64,000 nt of DNA, from contig JADJHU010000015.1 of assembly GCA_016707425.1 (NCBI GenBank), positions 821,001 to 885,000 of the forward strand, given 5' to 3'. The position numbers and the translations under genes are program-made. This document shows, one piece after another, positions 25,554 through 33,582 of this stretch; position 1 is the first letter of the stretch, and every line of letters starts with the position of its first letter. Under the pieces are notes generated by a model that saw only the letters and a list, made by a program, of their open reading frames with translations, was not told the origin of the DNA and made no database searches. This DNA comes from Gammaproteobacteria bacterium (GTDB taxonomy: Bacteria > Pseudomonadota > Gammaproteobacteria > Steroidobacterales > Steroidobacteraceae).

Positions 25554-27446
25554 ATGTCCGCACAGGCCCGAGGGGAAACCCTGGCCTTTCAGGCCGAAGT
25601 CCGCGAGCTGCTGAAGCTCATGATCCACTCCCTGTACAGTCACAGGGAGATCTTTCTCCGCGAGCTGATTTCCAACGCCTCGGACGCGAACGACAAGCTG
25701 CGTTTCCAGGCGCTCGCCCACCCCGAACTGCTCGCCGACGGCGGTTCGGAGCTGAAGATCTGGATCGACTACGACGCCCAGGCGGGCACACTCACGGTGC
25801 GCGACGAGGGCATCGGCATGACGCGGGCCGAAGCGATCGAGCACCTCGGCACCATCGCGAGGTCGGGGACCGCCGAGTTCTTCCGGCGGCTCTCGGGAGA
25901 CCAGCAGAAGGACTCGCAGCTCATCGGACAGTTCGGCGTCGGCTTCTATTCCGCCTTCATCGTCGCGGAGCGCGTCGAGGTGTTCAGCCGGAGGGCCGGC
26001 GAACCCGTGGCAGCGGGCGTACGCTGGGAGTCGCGCGCCGAAGGAGATTTCACGGTCGAGACGGTCGAGCGCACCGAACGCGGCACGAGCGTCGTGCTGC
26101 ACCTCAAGCCCGAGGCGAAGGAATTCGCCGACGGCTGGCGCCTGCGTGCACTCGTGCGCCGCTATTCCGATCACATCGCGTTTCCTGTGCTCATGCGCAA
26201 GGAGGGTGCGGCCACCCTCGAGTGGGAAGCGGTGAACCAGGCGCAGGCGCTGTGGACGCGTCCGCGCGCCGAGATCCCGGACGAGGAGTACCGCAGCTTC
26301 TACCAGCACGTGGCGCACGATTTCGCGGATCCGCTCGCGTGGAGCCACAACCGTGTCGAGGGCAAGCGGGAGTACACGAGCCTGCTCTACATTCCCGGCC
26401 GTGCACCCTTCGATCTCTGGCAGCGGGAGGCGCCCCGGGGTCTGAAGCTCTATGTGCGACGCGTGTTCATCATGGACGACGCCGAGCAGTTCCTGCCCCT
26501 GTATCTGCGCTTCGTGAAGGGCGTGATCGACTCCGGGGATCTTCCGCTGAACGTCTCGCGCGAGCTGCTGCAGCGGGATCCGGAGGTGGAGAGCATCAGG
26601 AGCGGACTCACGAAGCGCGTGCTCGACATGCTCGCGCGCCTCGCTGCGGATGATCCGCAGAAGTACGCCGGTTTCTGGAAGGAATTCGGGGCGGTCCTCA
26701 AGGAGGGCATTGCGGAGGATGCGGGGAGCCGCGAAAAAATACTCCCGCTGCTGCGTTTCGCGAGCACGCAGCACGAGGGCACGGAGCAGACCGTCTCGCT
26801 CGCTGACTATGTCGCGCGCATGAAGGCTGGCCAGGAACGCATCTACTACGTCATCGGCGAGACGCCGGAGGCGGCGCGCGGCAGTCCGCACATCGAAGCG
26901 CTCAAGGCGCGCGGCGTGGAAGTGCTGCTGCTCGGCGACCGCATCGACGAGTGGGTCATGGGGCAGCTCACGGAGTTCGAAGGCAAGCGCTTCAAGGACG
27001 CTGCGCGCGGCGATCTCGAGCTCGGGTCGCTTGCCGGCGAGGCGGAGCGCGAGCGGGAGCACGCGGCGCTCAGGGAGAGCAAGGGCCTGCTCAAGCGGGT
27101 GAAGGATGCGCTCGGCGAACGGGTGAGCGAGGTGCGGGTGAGCAGCCGGCTGCAGGACTCCCCGGCGTGCTTCGTGCTCGGTGAGCACGATCCGGGCGCG
27201 CAGATGCGGCGCGTACTGGCCGCCACCGGACAGCAGGCGCCGGCGGTGAAGCCGGTGCTCGAGCTCAACGTCGACCATCCGCTCGTACGGCATCTCGATG
27301 CGCTCGGCGAGGGTGAGCAGTTCGGGGAGCTCGCCCGGCTGCTCTACGATCAGGCGGCGATCGCCGAGGGTGGTCAGATCGAGAATTCTGCGGACTATCT
27401 GCGGCGCCTGAACCACCTGCTGGTGCGGCTCGCCGGGATTGCCTGA
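25554..27446 (+). CDS. htpG: Hsp90-family molecular chaperone HtpG
   Basis: A 630-residue ATP-dependent chaperone. The N-terminal GHKL ATPase domain has ELISNASDANDKLRF, the Mg2+/ATP motif VRDEGIGMTRAEA and GQFGVGFYSAF. The middle domain includes YVRRVFIMDDAEQFLPLYLR and SRELLQRDPEVESIRS, and a dimerisation domain follows. Length is normal. Its stop overlaps the start of the broken FKBP gene (TGATG), so an Hsp90 and a prolyl isomerase were once co-translated. Confidence 0.97.
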   Translation: MSAQARGETLAFQAEVRELLKLMIHSLYSHREIFLRELISNASDANDKLRFQALAHPELLADGGSELKIWIDYDAQAGTLTVRDEGIGMTRAEAIEHLGTIARSGTAEFFRRLSGDQQKDSQLIGQFGVGFYSAFIVAERVEVFSRRAGEPVAAGVRWESRAEGDFTVETVERTERGTSVVLHLKPEAKEFADGWRLRALVRRYSDHIAFPVLMRKEGAATLEWEAVNQAQALWTRPRAEIPDEEYRSFYQHVAHDFADPLAWSHNRVEGKREYTSLLYIPGRAPFDLWQREAPRGLKLYVRRVFIMDDAEQFLPLYLRFVKGVIDSGDLPLNVSRELLQRDPEVESIRSGLTKRVLDMLARLAADDPQKYAGFWKEFGAVLKEGIAEDAGSREKILPLLRFASTQHEGTEQTVSLADYVARMKAGQERIYYVIGETPEAARGSPHIEALKARGVEVLLLGDRIDEWVMGQLTEFEGKRFKDAARGDLELGSLAGEAEREREHAALRESKGLLKRVKDALGERVSEVRVSSRLQDSPACFVLGEHDPGAQMRRVLAATGQQAPAVKPVLELNVDHPLVRHLDALGEGEQFGELARLLYDQAAIAEGGQIENSADYLRRLNHLLVRLAGIA

Positions 27447-27682
27447 TGCGCACATTGCAGCCGGGGCAGACCGCCGTTGTCCACTACACGGGCTGGCTGT
27501 ACGCCATCGATGCACCCGAGAACAAAGGCCGGAAGTTCGACAGCTCCTACGACGCGGATCGCCCGTTCGCGTTCCGCGTCGGGGCGGGCGAGGTCATCGC
27601 AGGCTGGGACCAGGGTACCGTCGGCATGAAGGCCGGCAGCCGCCGTCGCCCTGCTCGAGATCCGCTGAAGTCCGGGGGATGA
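27446..27682 (+). pseudogene. FKBP-type peptidyl-prolyl isomerase broken by internal deletion
   Basis: The frame starts as a normal FKBP: VVHYTGWLYAID, then KFDSSYDADRPFAFRVG, then GEVIAGWDQGTVGMKAG. FKBPs should continue here with the conserved block of about 30 residues that carries the catalytic Tyr and Ile (GKRTLIIPPxLGYG type). Instead the frame gives SRRRPARDPLKSGG and stops at 27682. In the +1 frame the same DNA reads AAVALLEIR and a TGA at 27666-27668, which is the normal FKBP C-terminus. So roughly 25-30 codons are missing and the two ends are out of frame. The product should be inactive. The out-of-frame stop overlaps the next gene in an ATGA. Confidence 0.8.
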
Positions 27683-28302
27683 CGGTCCAGCGCATGTCCC
27701 TGTCCGGGCCGGCAGGGACCCTGCAGGCCATCGTGGAGACGCCTGCCGGCACCACGGCCGTGACACGCTTCGGTGTCATCTGTCATCCCCATCCGCTGTA
27801 CGGGGGCACGCTCGACAACAAGGTGGTGCATACGCTGGCACGTGCCTTCCAGCAGCTCGGGCTGGCCACCATCCGCTTCAATTTCCGCGGCGTCGGACAG
27901 AGTGCCGGTCACTATGATGAGGGACGGGGCGAGACTGCGGACGCGCTCGCGATCGTTGCGCACGGCCGGTCGCTCTGGCCGGGGGCACGGCCCTGGCTGG
28001 CAGGCTTCTCCTTCGGTGCCGGTGTGGCGATCCGCTCGGCGGTACAGGCCGATGCGGAACGACTCGTCACTGTGGCGCCGCCGGTGGCGCACTTGGGACA
28101 GGCCGACTTCCCGGTCCCCGACTGTCCATGGCTGCTCGTGCAGGGCGATGCGGACGAGGTCGTGGATGCCCGCGCGGTGCTGGAGTGGGTGGCGCGGCTC
28201 TCGCCCGCTCCCGCGCTGCGCGTGCTGGCGGGTGCCGGGCACTTCTTCCACGGCAGGCTGGATGATCTGCGCGAGACCGTGCTGACGTGGGCGGGGGGAT
28301 AA
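27679..28302 (+). CDS. Alpha/beta hydrolase
   Basis: A 207-residue compact alpha/beta hydrolase of the YfhR/dienelactone-hydrolase-like class. It has an early HPHPLYGG motif (CHPHPLYGGTLDNKV), a nucleophile-elbow-like GFSFGAG with serine, an acidic residue in LLVQGDADEVVDA and a catalytic histidine in GAGHFFHG. The substrate is unknown; esterase or serine hydrolase activity is likely. The start at 27679 overlaps the frame-shifted FKBP stop; a second in-frame ATG at 27694 is an alternative. Confidence 0.8.
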   Translation: MTVQRMSLSGPAGTLQAIVETPAGTTAVTRFGVICHPHPLYGGTLDNKVVHTLARAFQQLGLATIRFNFRGVGQSAGHYDEGRGETADALAIVAHGRSLWPGARPWLAGFSFGAGVAIRSAVQADAERLVTVAPPVAHLGQADFPVPDCPWLLVQGDADEVVDARAVLEWVARLSPAPALRVLAGAGHFFHGRLDDLRETVLTWAGG

Positions 28303-28336
28303 AGAAAAACCTGGCGGCCGTACGGTCCGCCAGGTT
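28301..28336 (-). terminator. Intrinsic terminator of the HU-like gene
   Basis: On the minus strand AACCTGGCGG (28336-28327) pairs with CCGCCAGGTT (28317-28308), a perfect 10-bp stem with a 9-nt loop, followed by TTTCTTT. It sits 29 bp after the HU-like stop. Confidence 0.88.
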
Positions 28337-28364
28337 CTCTGCAAAAAACAGAATCCGCCGCGGC

Positions 28365-28679
28365 TCAGGAATTAACCATGCTCTTCAGGCTCTTGAGGGG
28401 CATCACGCGAACCTTCTTGCTCGCGGGCTTGGCCTTGAACATCATTTTCTCGCCGGTGAAGGGGTTGACGCCCTCGCGCGCCTTCGTGGCAGGCTTCTTG
28501 ACGACCTTCATTTTCAGAAGCCCGGGCATCGTGAACAGCCCGTTGCTGCGCAGACTCTTTCTGATGATGACGGACAGCGAATCGAAGACGGAACCGATCT
28601 GCTTGCGGGTGAGATCTGTGTCCTTCGCTATGAGGTTCAGGATCTCCGACTTGGTCGGCGCTCCACCTTTTTTCGCCAT
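28365..28679 (-). CDS. HU-family DNA-binding protein
   Basis: A 104-residue HU/IHF-like nucleoid protein. It starts MAKKGGAPTKSEILNLIAKD and has the DNA-binding arm region around EGVNPFTGEKMMFKAKPASK, with a long basic C-terminus (KKVRVMPLKSLKSMV). It is somewhat longer than E. coli HU and resembles the single-gene HU variants with an NPFTGE arm. It binds and bends DNA. The start at 28679 is the first conserved residue; the in-frame ATG at 28769 lies in leader sequence that contains its promoter (28765-28792). Confidence 0.92.
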   Translation of the reverse strand: MAKKGGAPTKSEILNLIAKDTDLTRKQIGSVFDSLSVIIRKSLRSNGLFTMPGLLKMKVVKKPATKAREGVNPFTGEKMMFKAKPASKKVRVMPLKSLKSMVNS

Positions 28680-28764
28680 TTTCCGATACTCCTGCAATAG
28701 GTGACTGTGGCTGGAATGGGTGACTGTCGCCGCAGCACATGCGGCTTCGAACAGGACGGCGCGC

Positions 28765-28792
28765 AACATAACACATGGTATAGGCTTGGCAA
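28765..28792 (-). promoter_or_regulatory. Sigma-70 promoter of the HU-like gene
   Basis: On the minus strand TTGCCA (28792-28787), a 16-bp spacer and TATGTT (28770-28765) form a plausible sigma-70 promoter. It leaves a leader of about 80 nt before the HU-like start codon. Confidence 0.5.
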
Positions 28793-28831
28793 GCGGTTTT
28801 TTGCGTTTCGGTGTATGCGAAAAGCCTGTTT

Positions 28832-29143
28832 TTATAGGGTCTGGCGCGTCAGGGTGGCGATGAGTCGTTCGGCGTGAGCTGCTGCGCCGGCAACGATGAC
28901 GTCCTTGTCACGGCTCGCGGTGCCGCGCGCGATCGCGAAAGATGCGCGCGGCAGTCCGAGCATTTCCGCGAGCAGTGCGATGAGGCGTGCATTGGCCGCC
29001 CCGTCGACGGGCGGTGCGCGCACACGGAAGCGCAGGCGGCCGGCATGCGCGCCGGTGCAGCCCTCGCGTCCGGCGCGCGGCTGCACGCGCAGGTGCAGCA
29101 CGAGATCGGCGCCCCGCAGGCTGTAGCCGCCCGTCGCGGTCAT
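28832..29143 (-). CDS. yggU: DUF167/YggU-family protein
   Basis: A 103-residue conserved protein of unknown function. Family marks include LHLRVQPRAGREG, the glycine/alanine-rich PPVDGAANARLI segment and RGTASRDKDVIV. It is the last gene of yggS-proC-yggT-yggU, starting 4 bp after yggT, an arrangement widespread in gammaproteobacteria. Confidence 0.88.
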   Translation of the reverse strand: MTATGGYSLRGADLVLHLRVQPRAGREGCTGAHAGRLRFRVRAPPVDGAANARLIALLAEMLGLPRASFAIARGTASRDKDVIVAGAAAHAERLIATLTRQTL

Positions 29144-29147
29144 GCAC

Positions 29148-29675
29148 TCAGTGGAGCAGGATGAGGATCGCCTGGATGGCGATGGCGACCCAGAGAGGCG
29201 ACAGATCGAGCCCCGCGATGGGCGGGATCAGCCGCCTGACGGGCGCGAGCACGGGGTTGCACAGGCTCGCCAGGACAGCCGCCAGGGGCGAATAGCCAGG
29301 CGGGTCCACGAAGGACAGGAGCGCGTAGAAGAGGATGGCGTAGAAGTAGCCCTGCAGCGTGATGCGCGCGATCTCGAGCGCCGTCAGCCGCAGCCACTCG
29401 ATCGGCGGAGGCAGCGCACCGGCCGCCAGCAGCGAGAGCAGCCCGATCATCGCAGCTCCCGCGAGCACGACGGCGATCACCGAAGCCGTATCGACCTTGC
29501 CGACCGGCGGCAGCACGCGCCGCAGTGGCAGGACCAGCCAGTTGGTCAGGCGCACGACGGCCTGGGCGATCTGGTTGCGGAAATCGGCCCGCACCCACTG
29601 CAGGAGCACCCGCAGGACGAAGACGAACAGGTAGAGCGACAGGAGCACATCGGCGACGAAGTACAAGGCGGTCAT
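29148..29675 (-). CDS. yggT: YggT-family inner-membrane protein
   Basis: A 175-residue membrane protein with two YggT repeats. Each repeat has a helix pair and a conserved loop: the first around VRADFRNQIAQAV and LTNWLVLPLRRVLPP, the second around VDPPGYSP and NPVLAPVRRLIPP. About four transmembrane segments are visible. YggT proteins are linked to osmotic tolerance and division-site membrane functions, without a defined activity. Its start overlaps the proC stop by 4 bp. Confidence 0.92.
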   Translation of the reverse strand: MTALYFVADVLLSLYLFVFVLRVLLQWVRADFRNQIAQAVVRLTNWLVLPLRRVLPPVGKVDTASVIAVVLAGAAMIGLLSLLAAGALPPPIEWLRLTALEIARITLQGYFYAILFYALLSFVDPPGYSPLAAVLASLCNPVLAPVRRLIPPIAGLDLSPLWVAIAIQAILILLH

Positions 29676-30535
29676 GGCGTCGATCCTGGCTCTCCGGATG
29701 CACCGTAGTGTGCGGCAAGCTCACGGCTTCGGGTGGCCGCAGCGGCGACGGCGGTGGCAACGATGCTGCGGAGACCGGCGGCATCGAACGCGCGCAGTGC
29801 CGCTTCCGTCGTACCGCCGCGCGAGGTCACTTCGGCCCTGAGGCGCGCGAGATCGCCGTCGCTCTCCTGTGCGAGCACACCGGCGCCATGCAGTGTGCCG
29901 ATGGCCAGGTCGTTTGCCACCGCCGGTTCGAGCCCGAGAGCGACGGCTGCGTCGGCCAGGAGTTCCGCGAGCAGGAAGAAATACGCCGGTCCGCTGCCGG
30001 AGAGGGCCGTCACCACATCGAGCTCCGCCTCGCTCGCCACCCATGCGACGCTGCCGACGGCTCCGAGGATCGCAGCGGCGAGCATTCGATCGTCAGGTGT
30101 CACTTCCGGCGTCGCGAATAATGCGCTCGCGCCCGCACGGACGAAGGCGGGGCGGTTCGGCATTGCGCGCACGACAGGCACGCCCGGGCCACACCACGCG
30201 CGCAGGTCGGTGACGCGCAGGCCTGCGGCGACGGAGAGCAGCAGCGGCTTGCCGGCTCCGAGCTGGGCCCGCAGCGGCCGCAGTGCCGCCGCGGCGTCCT
30301 GGGGTTTCACCGCGAGCACGGCGACGCGCGCACCGCGCAGCGCCGCGGCATTGTCGTCGGTGACCGTCACGCCGAGCGGGGCGAGCGCCGACCGCTGGCC
30401 CGGATGCGACTCACCCACTGCGAAGCTGGACGGTGGGCAGCCGCTGTCGAGCAGGCCGCCAATCATGGCGCGTGCCATGTTCCCGCCACCGATGAAGGCG
30501 ATGCGGGTCTGCAGGAAGGGATCCAGGGTGCTCAT
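29672..30535 (-). CDS. proC: Pyrroline-5-carboxylate reductase
   Basis: A 287-residue enzyme for the last step of proline synthesis, reducing pyrroline-5-carboxylate with NAD(P)H. The Rossmann start IAFIGGGNMARAMIGGLLDS, the VLAVKPQD motif, VVRAMPNRPAFV and the C-terminal signature (SGSGPAYFFLLAELLADAA, TSRGGTTEAALRAF) are all present. It overlaps yggS and yggT by 4 bp on each side (ATGA), implying translational coupling through the operon. Confidence 0.96.
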   Translation of the reverse strand: MSTLDPFLQTRIAFIGGGNMARAMIGGLLDSGCPPSSFAVGESHPGQRSALAPLGVTVTDDNAAALRGARVAVLAVKPQDAAAALRPLRAQLGAGKPLLLSVAAGLRVTDLRAWCGPGVPVVRAMPNRPAFVRAGASALFATPEVTPDDRMLAAAILGAVGSVAWVASEAELDVVTALSGSGPAYFFLLAELLADAAVALGLEPAVANDLAIGTLHGAGVLAQESDGDLARLRAEVTSRGGTTEAALRAFDAAGLRSIVATAVAAAATRSRELAAHYGASGEPGSTP

Positions 30536-31227
30536 GCGCGGGCTCCGAAGATTGCGGTACCGATGCGAACCATGGTCGAGCCTTCCGCGATTGCCGCCTC
30601 GAGGTCGCTGCTCATCCCCATGGAGAGTGTGTCGAGGTCTGCGCCGCCCGAATTCAGGCGTTCCAGCAGTCCGCGTGTCGCGGCGAACCAGCGCTGCTGT
30701 TCCGCCAGTCCGCTCTCCTGGGGCGGCAGACACATGAGCCCCCGCAGCCTGAGCCGCGGCAGCGCGCGGACCACGGAGACGAGCGCATCGAGCTCCTCCG
30801 GCGCGACGCCGGACTTGCTGTGCTCGCCGGCAATGTTCACCTGGATGCAGACCTGGAGCGGCGCCGCATGAAAGGGGCGCTGTGCGGCAAGCCGTTCGGC
30901 GACGCGCGGGCGATCGACCGAGTGCACCCACGCGAAGGTCTCCGCGATCGAGCGCGTCTTGTTGGCCTGCACCGGACCGATGAAGTGCCACGTGAGTCCT
31001 AGCGGGCTGAGCGCGCGGATCTTGGGCAGAGCCTCCTGGAGGTAACTTTCCCCGAAGTCCGCGAGCCCGCAGCGCGCCGCTGTCTCGATCGCCCCGGCCG
31101 GCTGGCCCTTGCTGACCGCCAGCAGCGTGACCCGATCGACACTCCGGCCGCAGCGTTCCGCCGCCGCGGCGATGCGCCTGCGCACTGCCTGCACGTTTTC
31201 AGGCAAATTCTGCGGCACCGTTAACAT
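30532..31227 (-). CDS. yggS: YggS-family PLP homeostasis protein
   Basis: A 231-residue, single-domain, alanine-racemase-fold protein that binds pyridoxal phosphate without catalysing a known reaction. It maintains free PLP and amino-acid balance. The PLP lysine is in LLAVSKGQPAGAI; FGESYLQEALPKI, WHFIGPVQANKTR and the phosphate-binding LSMGMSSDLEAAI follow. The start at 31227 (MLTVPQNLPENV) fits family length; a GTG at 31242 with an adjacent GGAGG is an alternative. It heads the operon and is divergent from pilT. Confidence 0.95.
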   Translation of the reverse strand: MLTVPQNLPENVQAVRRRIAAAAERCGRSVDRVTLLAVSKGQPAGAIETAARCGLADFGESYLQEALPKIRALSPLGLTWHFIGPVQANKTRSIAETFAWVHSVDRPRVAERLAAQRPFHAAPLQVCIQVNIAGEHSKSGVAPEELDALVSVVRALPRLRLRGLMCLPPQESGLAEQQRWFAATRGLLERLNSGGADLDTLSMGMSSDLEAAIAEGSTMVRIGTAIFGARA

Positions 31228-31228
31228 A

Positions 31229-31255
31229 TTGGCTGAGAACACCCTCCGCTATACT
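31229..31255 (+). promoter_or_regulatory. Possible promoter of pilT
   Basis: TTGGCT (31229-31234) and TATACT (31250-31255) lie 55 bp before the pilT start. The -10 is very good, but the spacer is only 15 bp, so the -35 may not be the one used. Confidence 0.4.
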
Positions 31256-31309
31256 GCGCCCGCCTGTCCGGAGGCCTCGTCGCGCGGCCTCGGATTTCGT
31301 GGAGGCCAC

Positions 31310-32350
31310 ATGGCCGTCGACATCGCGCAGCTGCTCGCTTTCGCCGTCAAGAACAACGCCTCGGACCTGCATCTGTCTGCCGGGGTGCCGCCGATGATTC
31401 GTGTCGACGGCGACATGAAGCGCATCAACATGCCACCGCTGGCACACAAGGAAGTGCACAGCATGGTGTACGACATCATGAACGACAAGCAGCGCAAGGC
31501 CTATGAGGAGTTCTTCGAGACCGATTTTTCCTTCGAGATCCCCAAGCTCGCACGCTTCCGGGTCAATGCCTTCAACCAGAATCGCGGTGCCGGTGCGGTC
31601 TTCCGCAACATTCCGTCGGTAATCATGAATCTCGACGATCTCGCGGCACCGAAGATCTTCCGCGACCTGTGCATGCTGCCACGTGGTCTGGTGCTGGTCA
31701 CCGGTCCGACCGGTTCCGGCAAGTCTACGACGCTCGCCGGGATGATCAATCACTGCAACGACAATCGCCCGGATCACATCATCACGATCGAGGATCCCAT
31801 CGAGTTCGTGCATGAATCCAAGCGGTGTCTGATCAACCAGCGCGAGGTGAAGCGCGACACGCTCGGCTTCGCGGAGGCGCTGCGCTCGGCGCTGCGCGAG
31901 GACCCGGACGTGATCCTGGTGGGCGAGATGCGCGACCTCGAGACCATCCGCCTCGCCCTCACCGCGGCCGAGACCGGGCATCTGGTCTTCGGGACACTGC
32001 ACACGAGCTCCGCGGCGAAGACGATCGACCGCATCGTCGACGTGTTTCCCGCCGCCGAGAAGGAAATGGTGCGCTCGATGCTTTCGGAGAGCCTGCGTGC
32101 CGTGATCTCGCAGACGCTGCTCAAGCGCAATGGGGGCGGGCGCGTGGCCGCCCACGAAATCATGATCGGCACCCCGGCGATCCGCAATCTCATCCGTGAG
32201 GGCAAGATCCCGCAGATGTATAACGCCATCCAGATCGGGCAGGCCCATGGCATGCAGACGCTCGACCAGTGCCTCACCGAGCTCGTGAGCCGCGGCATGG
32301 TGAGCAAGGAAGAGGCGCGCTACAAGGCGCAGAACAAGGATGCGATCTGA
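31310..32350 (+). CDS. pilT: Type IV pilus retraction ATPase PilT
   Basis: A 346-residue hexameric ATPase that depolymerises type IV pili and drives twitching and DNA uptake. It begins MAVDIAQLLAFAVKNNASDL, with the ASDLHLSAG Asp-box region. The motor core has Walker A GPTGSGKSTTLAG, the Asp box TIEDPIEFVH, Walker B DPDVILVGEMRD and His box TGHLVFGTLHTSSA. The C-terminal AIRNLIREGK motif, needed for retraction in PilT, is also present. The start at 31310 follows GGAGG by 5 nt. It is the first of three related ATPase genes in a row. Confidence 0.97.
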   Translation: MAVDIAQLLAFAVKNNASDLHLSAGVPPMIRVDGDMKRINMPPLAHKEVHSMVYDIMNDKQRKAYEEFFETDFSFEIPKLARFRVNAFNQNRGAGAVFRNIPSVIMNLDDLAAPKIFRDLCMLPRGLVLVTGPTGSGKSTTLAGMINHCNDNRPDHIITIEDPIEFVHESKRCLINQREVKRDTLGFAEALRSALREDPDVILVGEMRDLETIRLALTAAETGHLVFGTLHTSSAAKTIDRIVDVFPAAEKEMVRSMLSESLRAVISQTLLKRNGGGRVAAHEIMIGTPAIRNLIREGKIPQMYNAIQIGQAHGMQTLDQCLTELVSRGMVSKEEARYKAQNKDAI

Positions 32351-32371
32351 GCGGAGCGAACGGAGCGAGCC

Positions 32372-33529
32372 ATGGATCGTGAACAGGCCATCAAGCTCAT
32401 GCAGGATCTGCTGCGCCGGGTCGTGGAGAAGAAGGCCAGCGACCTGTTCGTGACGGCGCACTTCCCGCCGGCGATCAAGGTGGACGGTGAGATCCGGCCG
32501 CAGAGCGAGCGCGCGCTGACGCCGGAGCAGTCGGCGATCCTGGTGCGCGCACTCATGAACGACCGCCAGTCCAAGGAATTCGACGCCACGAAGGAGTGCA
32601 ACTTCGCGATCGCCCCGCCCGGCATCGGGCGCTTTCGCGTCAGCGCCTTCGTGCAGCAGGGACAGACCGGCTGCGTCATCCGCCTGATCAATGCACGCAT
32701 CCCGACCTTCGAGGAGCTCGACCTGCCGGCGGTCCTCAAGGAGGTGGTGCTCTCCAAGCGCGGGCTCGTGATCATCGTCGGGGGCACCGGGTCGGGAAAA
32801 TCCACCACCCTGGCCGCCATGGTGGGTCATCGCAACGAACGCACGCGCGGACACATCGTCACCATCGAGGATCCGGTGGAATACGTGCATCAGCACAAGG
32901 GCTGTGTCGTCACGCACCGCGAGGTGGGCGTCGATACGGAATCCTGGCACGCCGCCCTGAAGAACACGCTGCGCCAGGCTCCCGACGTGATCCTCATCGG
33001 AGAGATCCGCGATCGCGAGACGATGGAGTACGGCATCCAGTTCGCCGAGACCGGGCATCTCGTGCTGGCGACCCTGCACGCCAACAGCGCCAACCAGGCG
33101 CTCGACCGCATCATCAACTTCTTCCCGGACGAGCGGCGCGAGCAGCTGCTCATGGACCTGTCGCTGAACGTTCGTGCGCTCGTGTCGCAGCGGCTCGTGC
33201 CGCGCGAGTCGGGGGCGGGGCGCATCGCCGCGACCGAGATCATGCTCAACTCGCCGCTGATCCAGGATCTCATTTTCAAGGGCGAGGTGGCCCGGATCAA
33301 GGAGGTCATGTCCCGCTCCACGCGGCTCGGCATGCGAACCTTCGACCAGTCGCTCTACGAGCTCTACGAGACGGGCTTCATCTCCTACGAGGATGCCCTG
33401 CGCAACGCCGATTCGAAGAACGAGCTGCGTCTGCGCATCAAGCTCGAGAGCAAGCGCGAAGTGAAGAACCTGGACGACGCAGGTGCCCTCACCATCCTCG
33501 AAGAGGAAGACCGGGGGCGCCCGCTGTGA
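32372..33529 (+). CDS. pilU: PilT-dependent retraction ATPase PilU
   Basis: A 385-residue PilT paralogue that assists forceful retraction. The N-domain KKASDLFVTAHFPPAIKVDG and Walker A GGTGSGKSTTLA come first. TIEDPVEYVHQHKGCVVTHR, Walker B APDVILIGEIRD and the His box TGHLVLATLHANSANQALDR follow, as in PilU proteins. The C-terminus (YEDALRNADSKNELRLRIKL) also matches PilU. It starts 21 bp after pilT. Its stop overlaps an in-frame GTG (33526) that could serve the next gene. Confidence 0.95.
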   Translation: MDREQAIKLMQDLLRRVVEKKASDLFVTAHFPPAIKVDGEIRPQSERALTPEQSAILVRALMNDRQSKEFDATKECNFAIAPPGIGRFRVSAFVQQGQTGCVIRLINARIPTFEELDLPAVLKEVVLSKRGLVIIVGGTGSGKSTTLAAMVGHRNERTRGHIVTIEDPVEYVHQHKGCVVTHREVGVDTESWHAALKNTLRQAPDVILIGEIRDRETMEYGIQFAETGHLVLATLHANSANQALDRIINFFPDERREQLLMDLSLNVRALVSQRLVPRESGAGRIAATEIMLNSPLIQDLIFKGEVARIKEVMSRSTRLGMRTFDQSLYELYETGFISYEDALRNADSKNELRLRIKLESKREVKNLDDAGALTILEEEDRGRPL

Positions 33530-33582
33530 GCGGATCCCGGGGAGCAGGGGCGGCTCACGACGAGGAGGCCGTGGAGCTGCGC

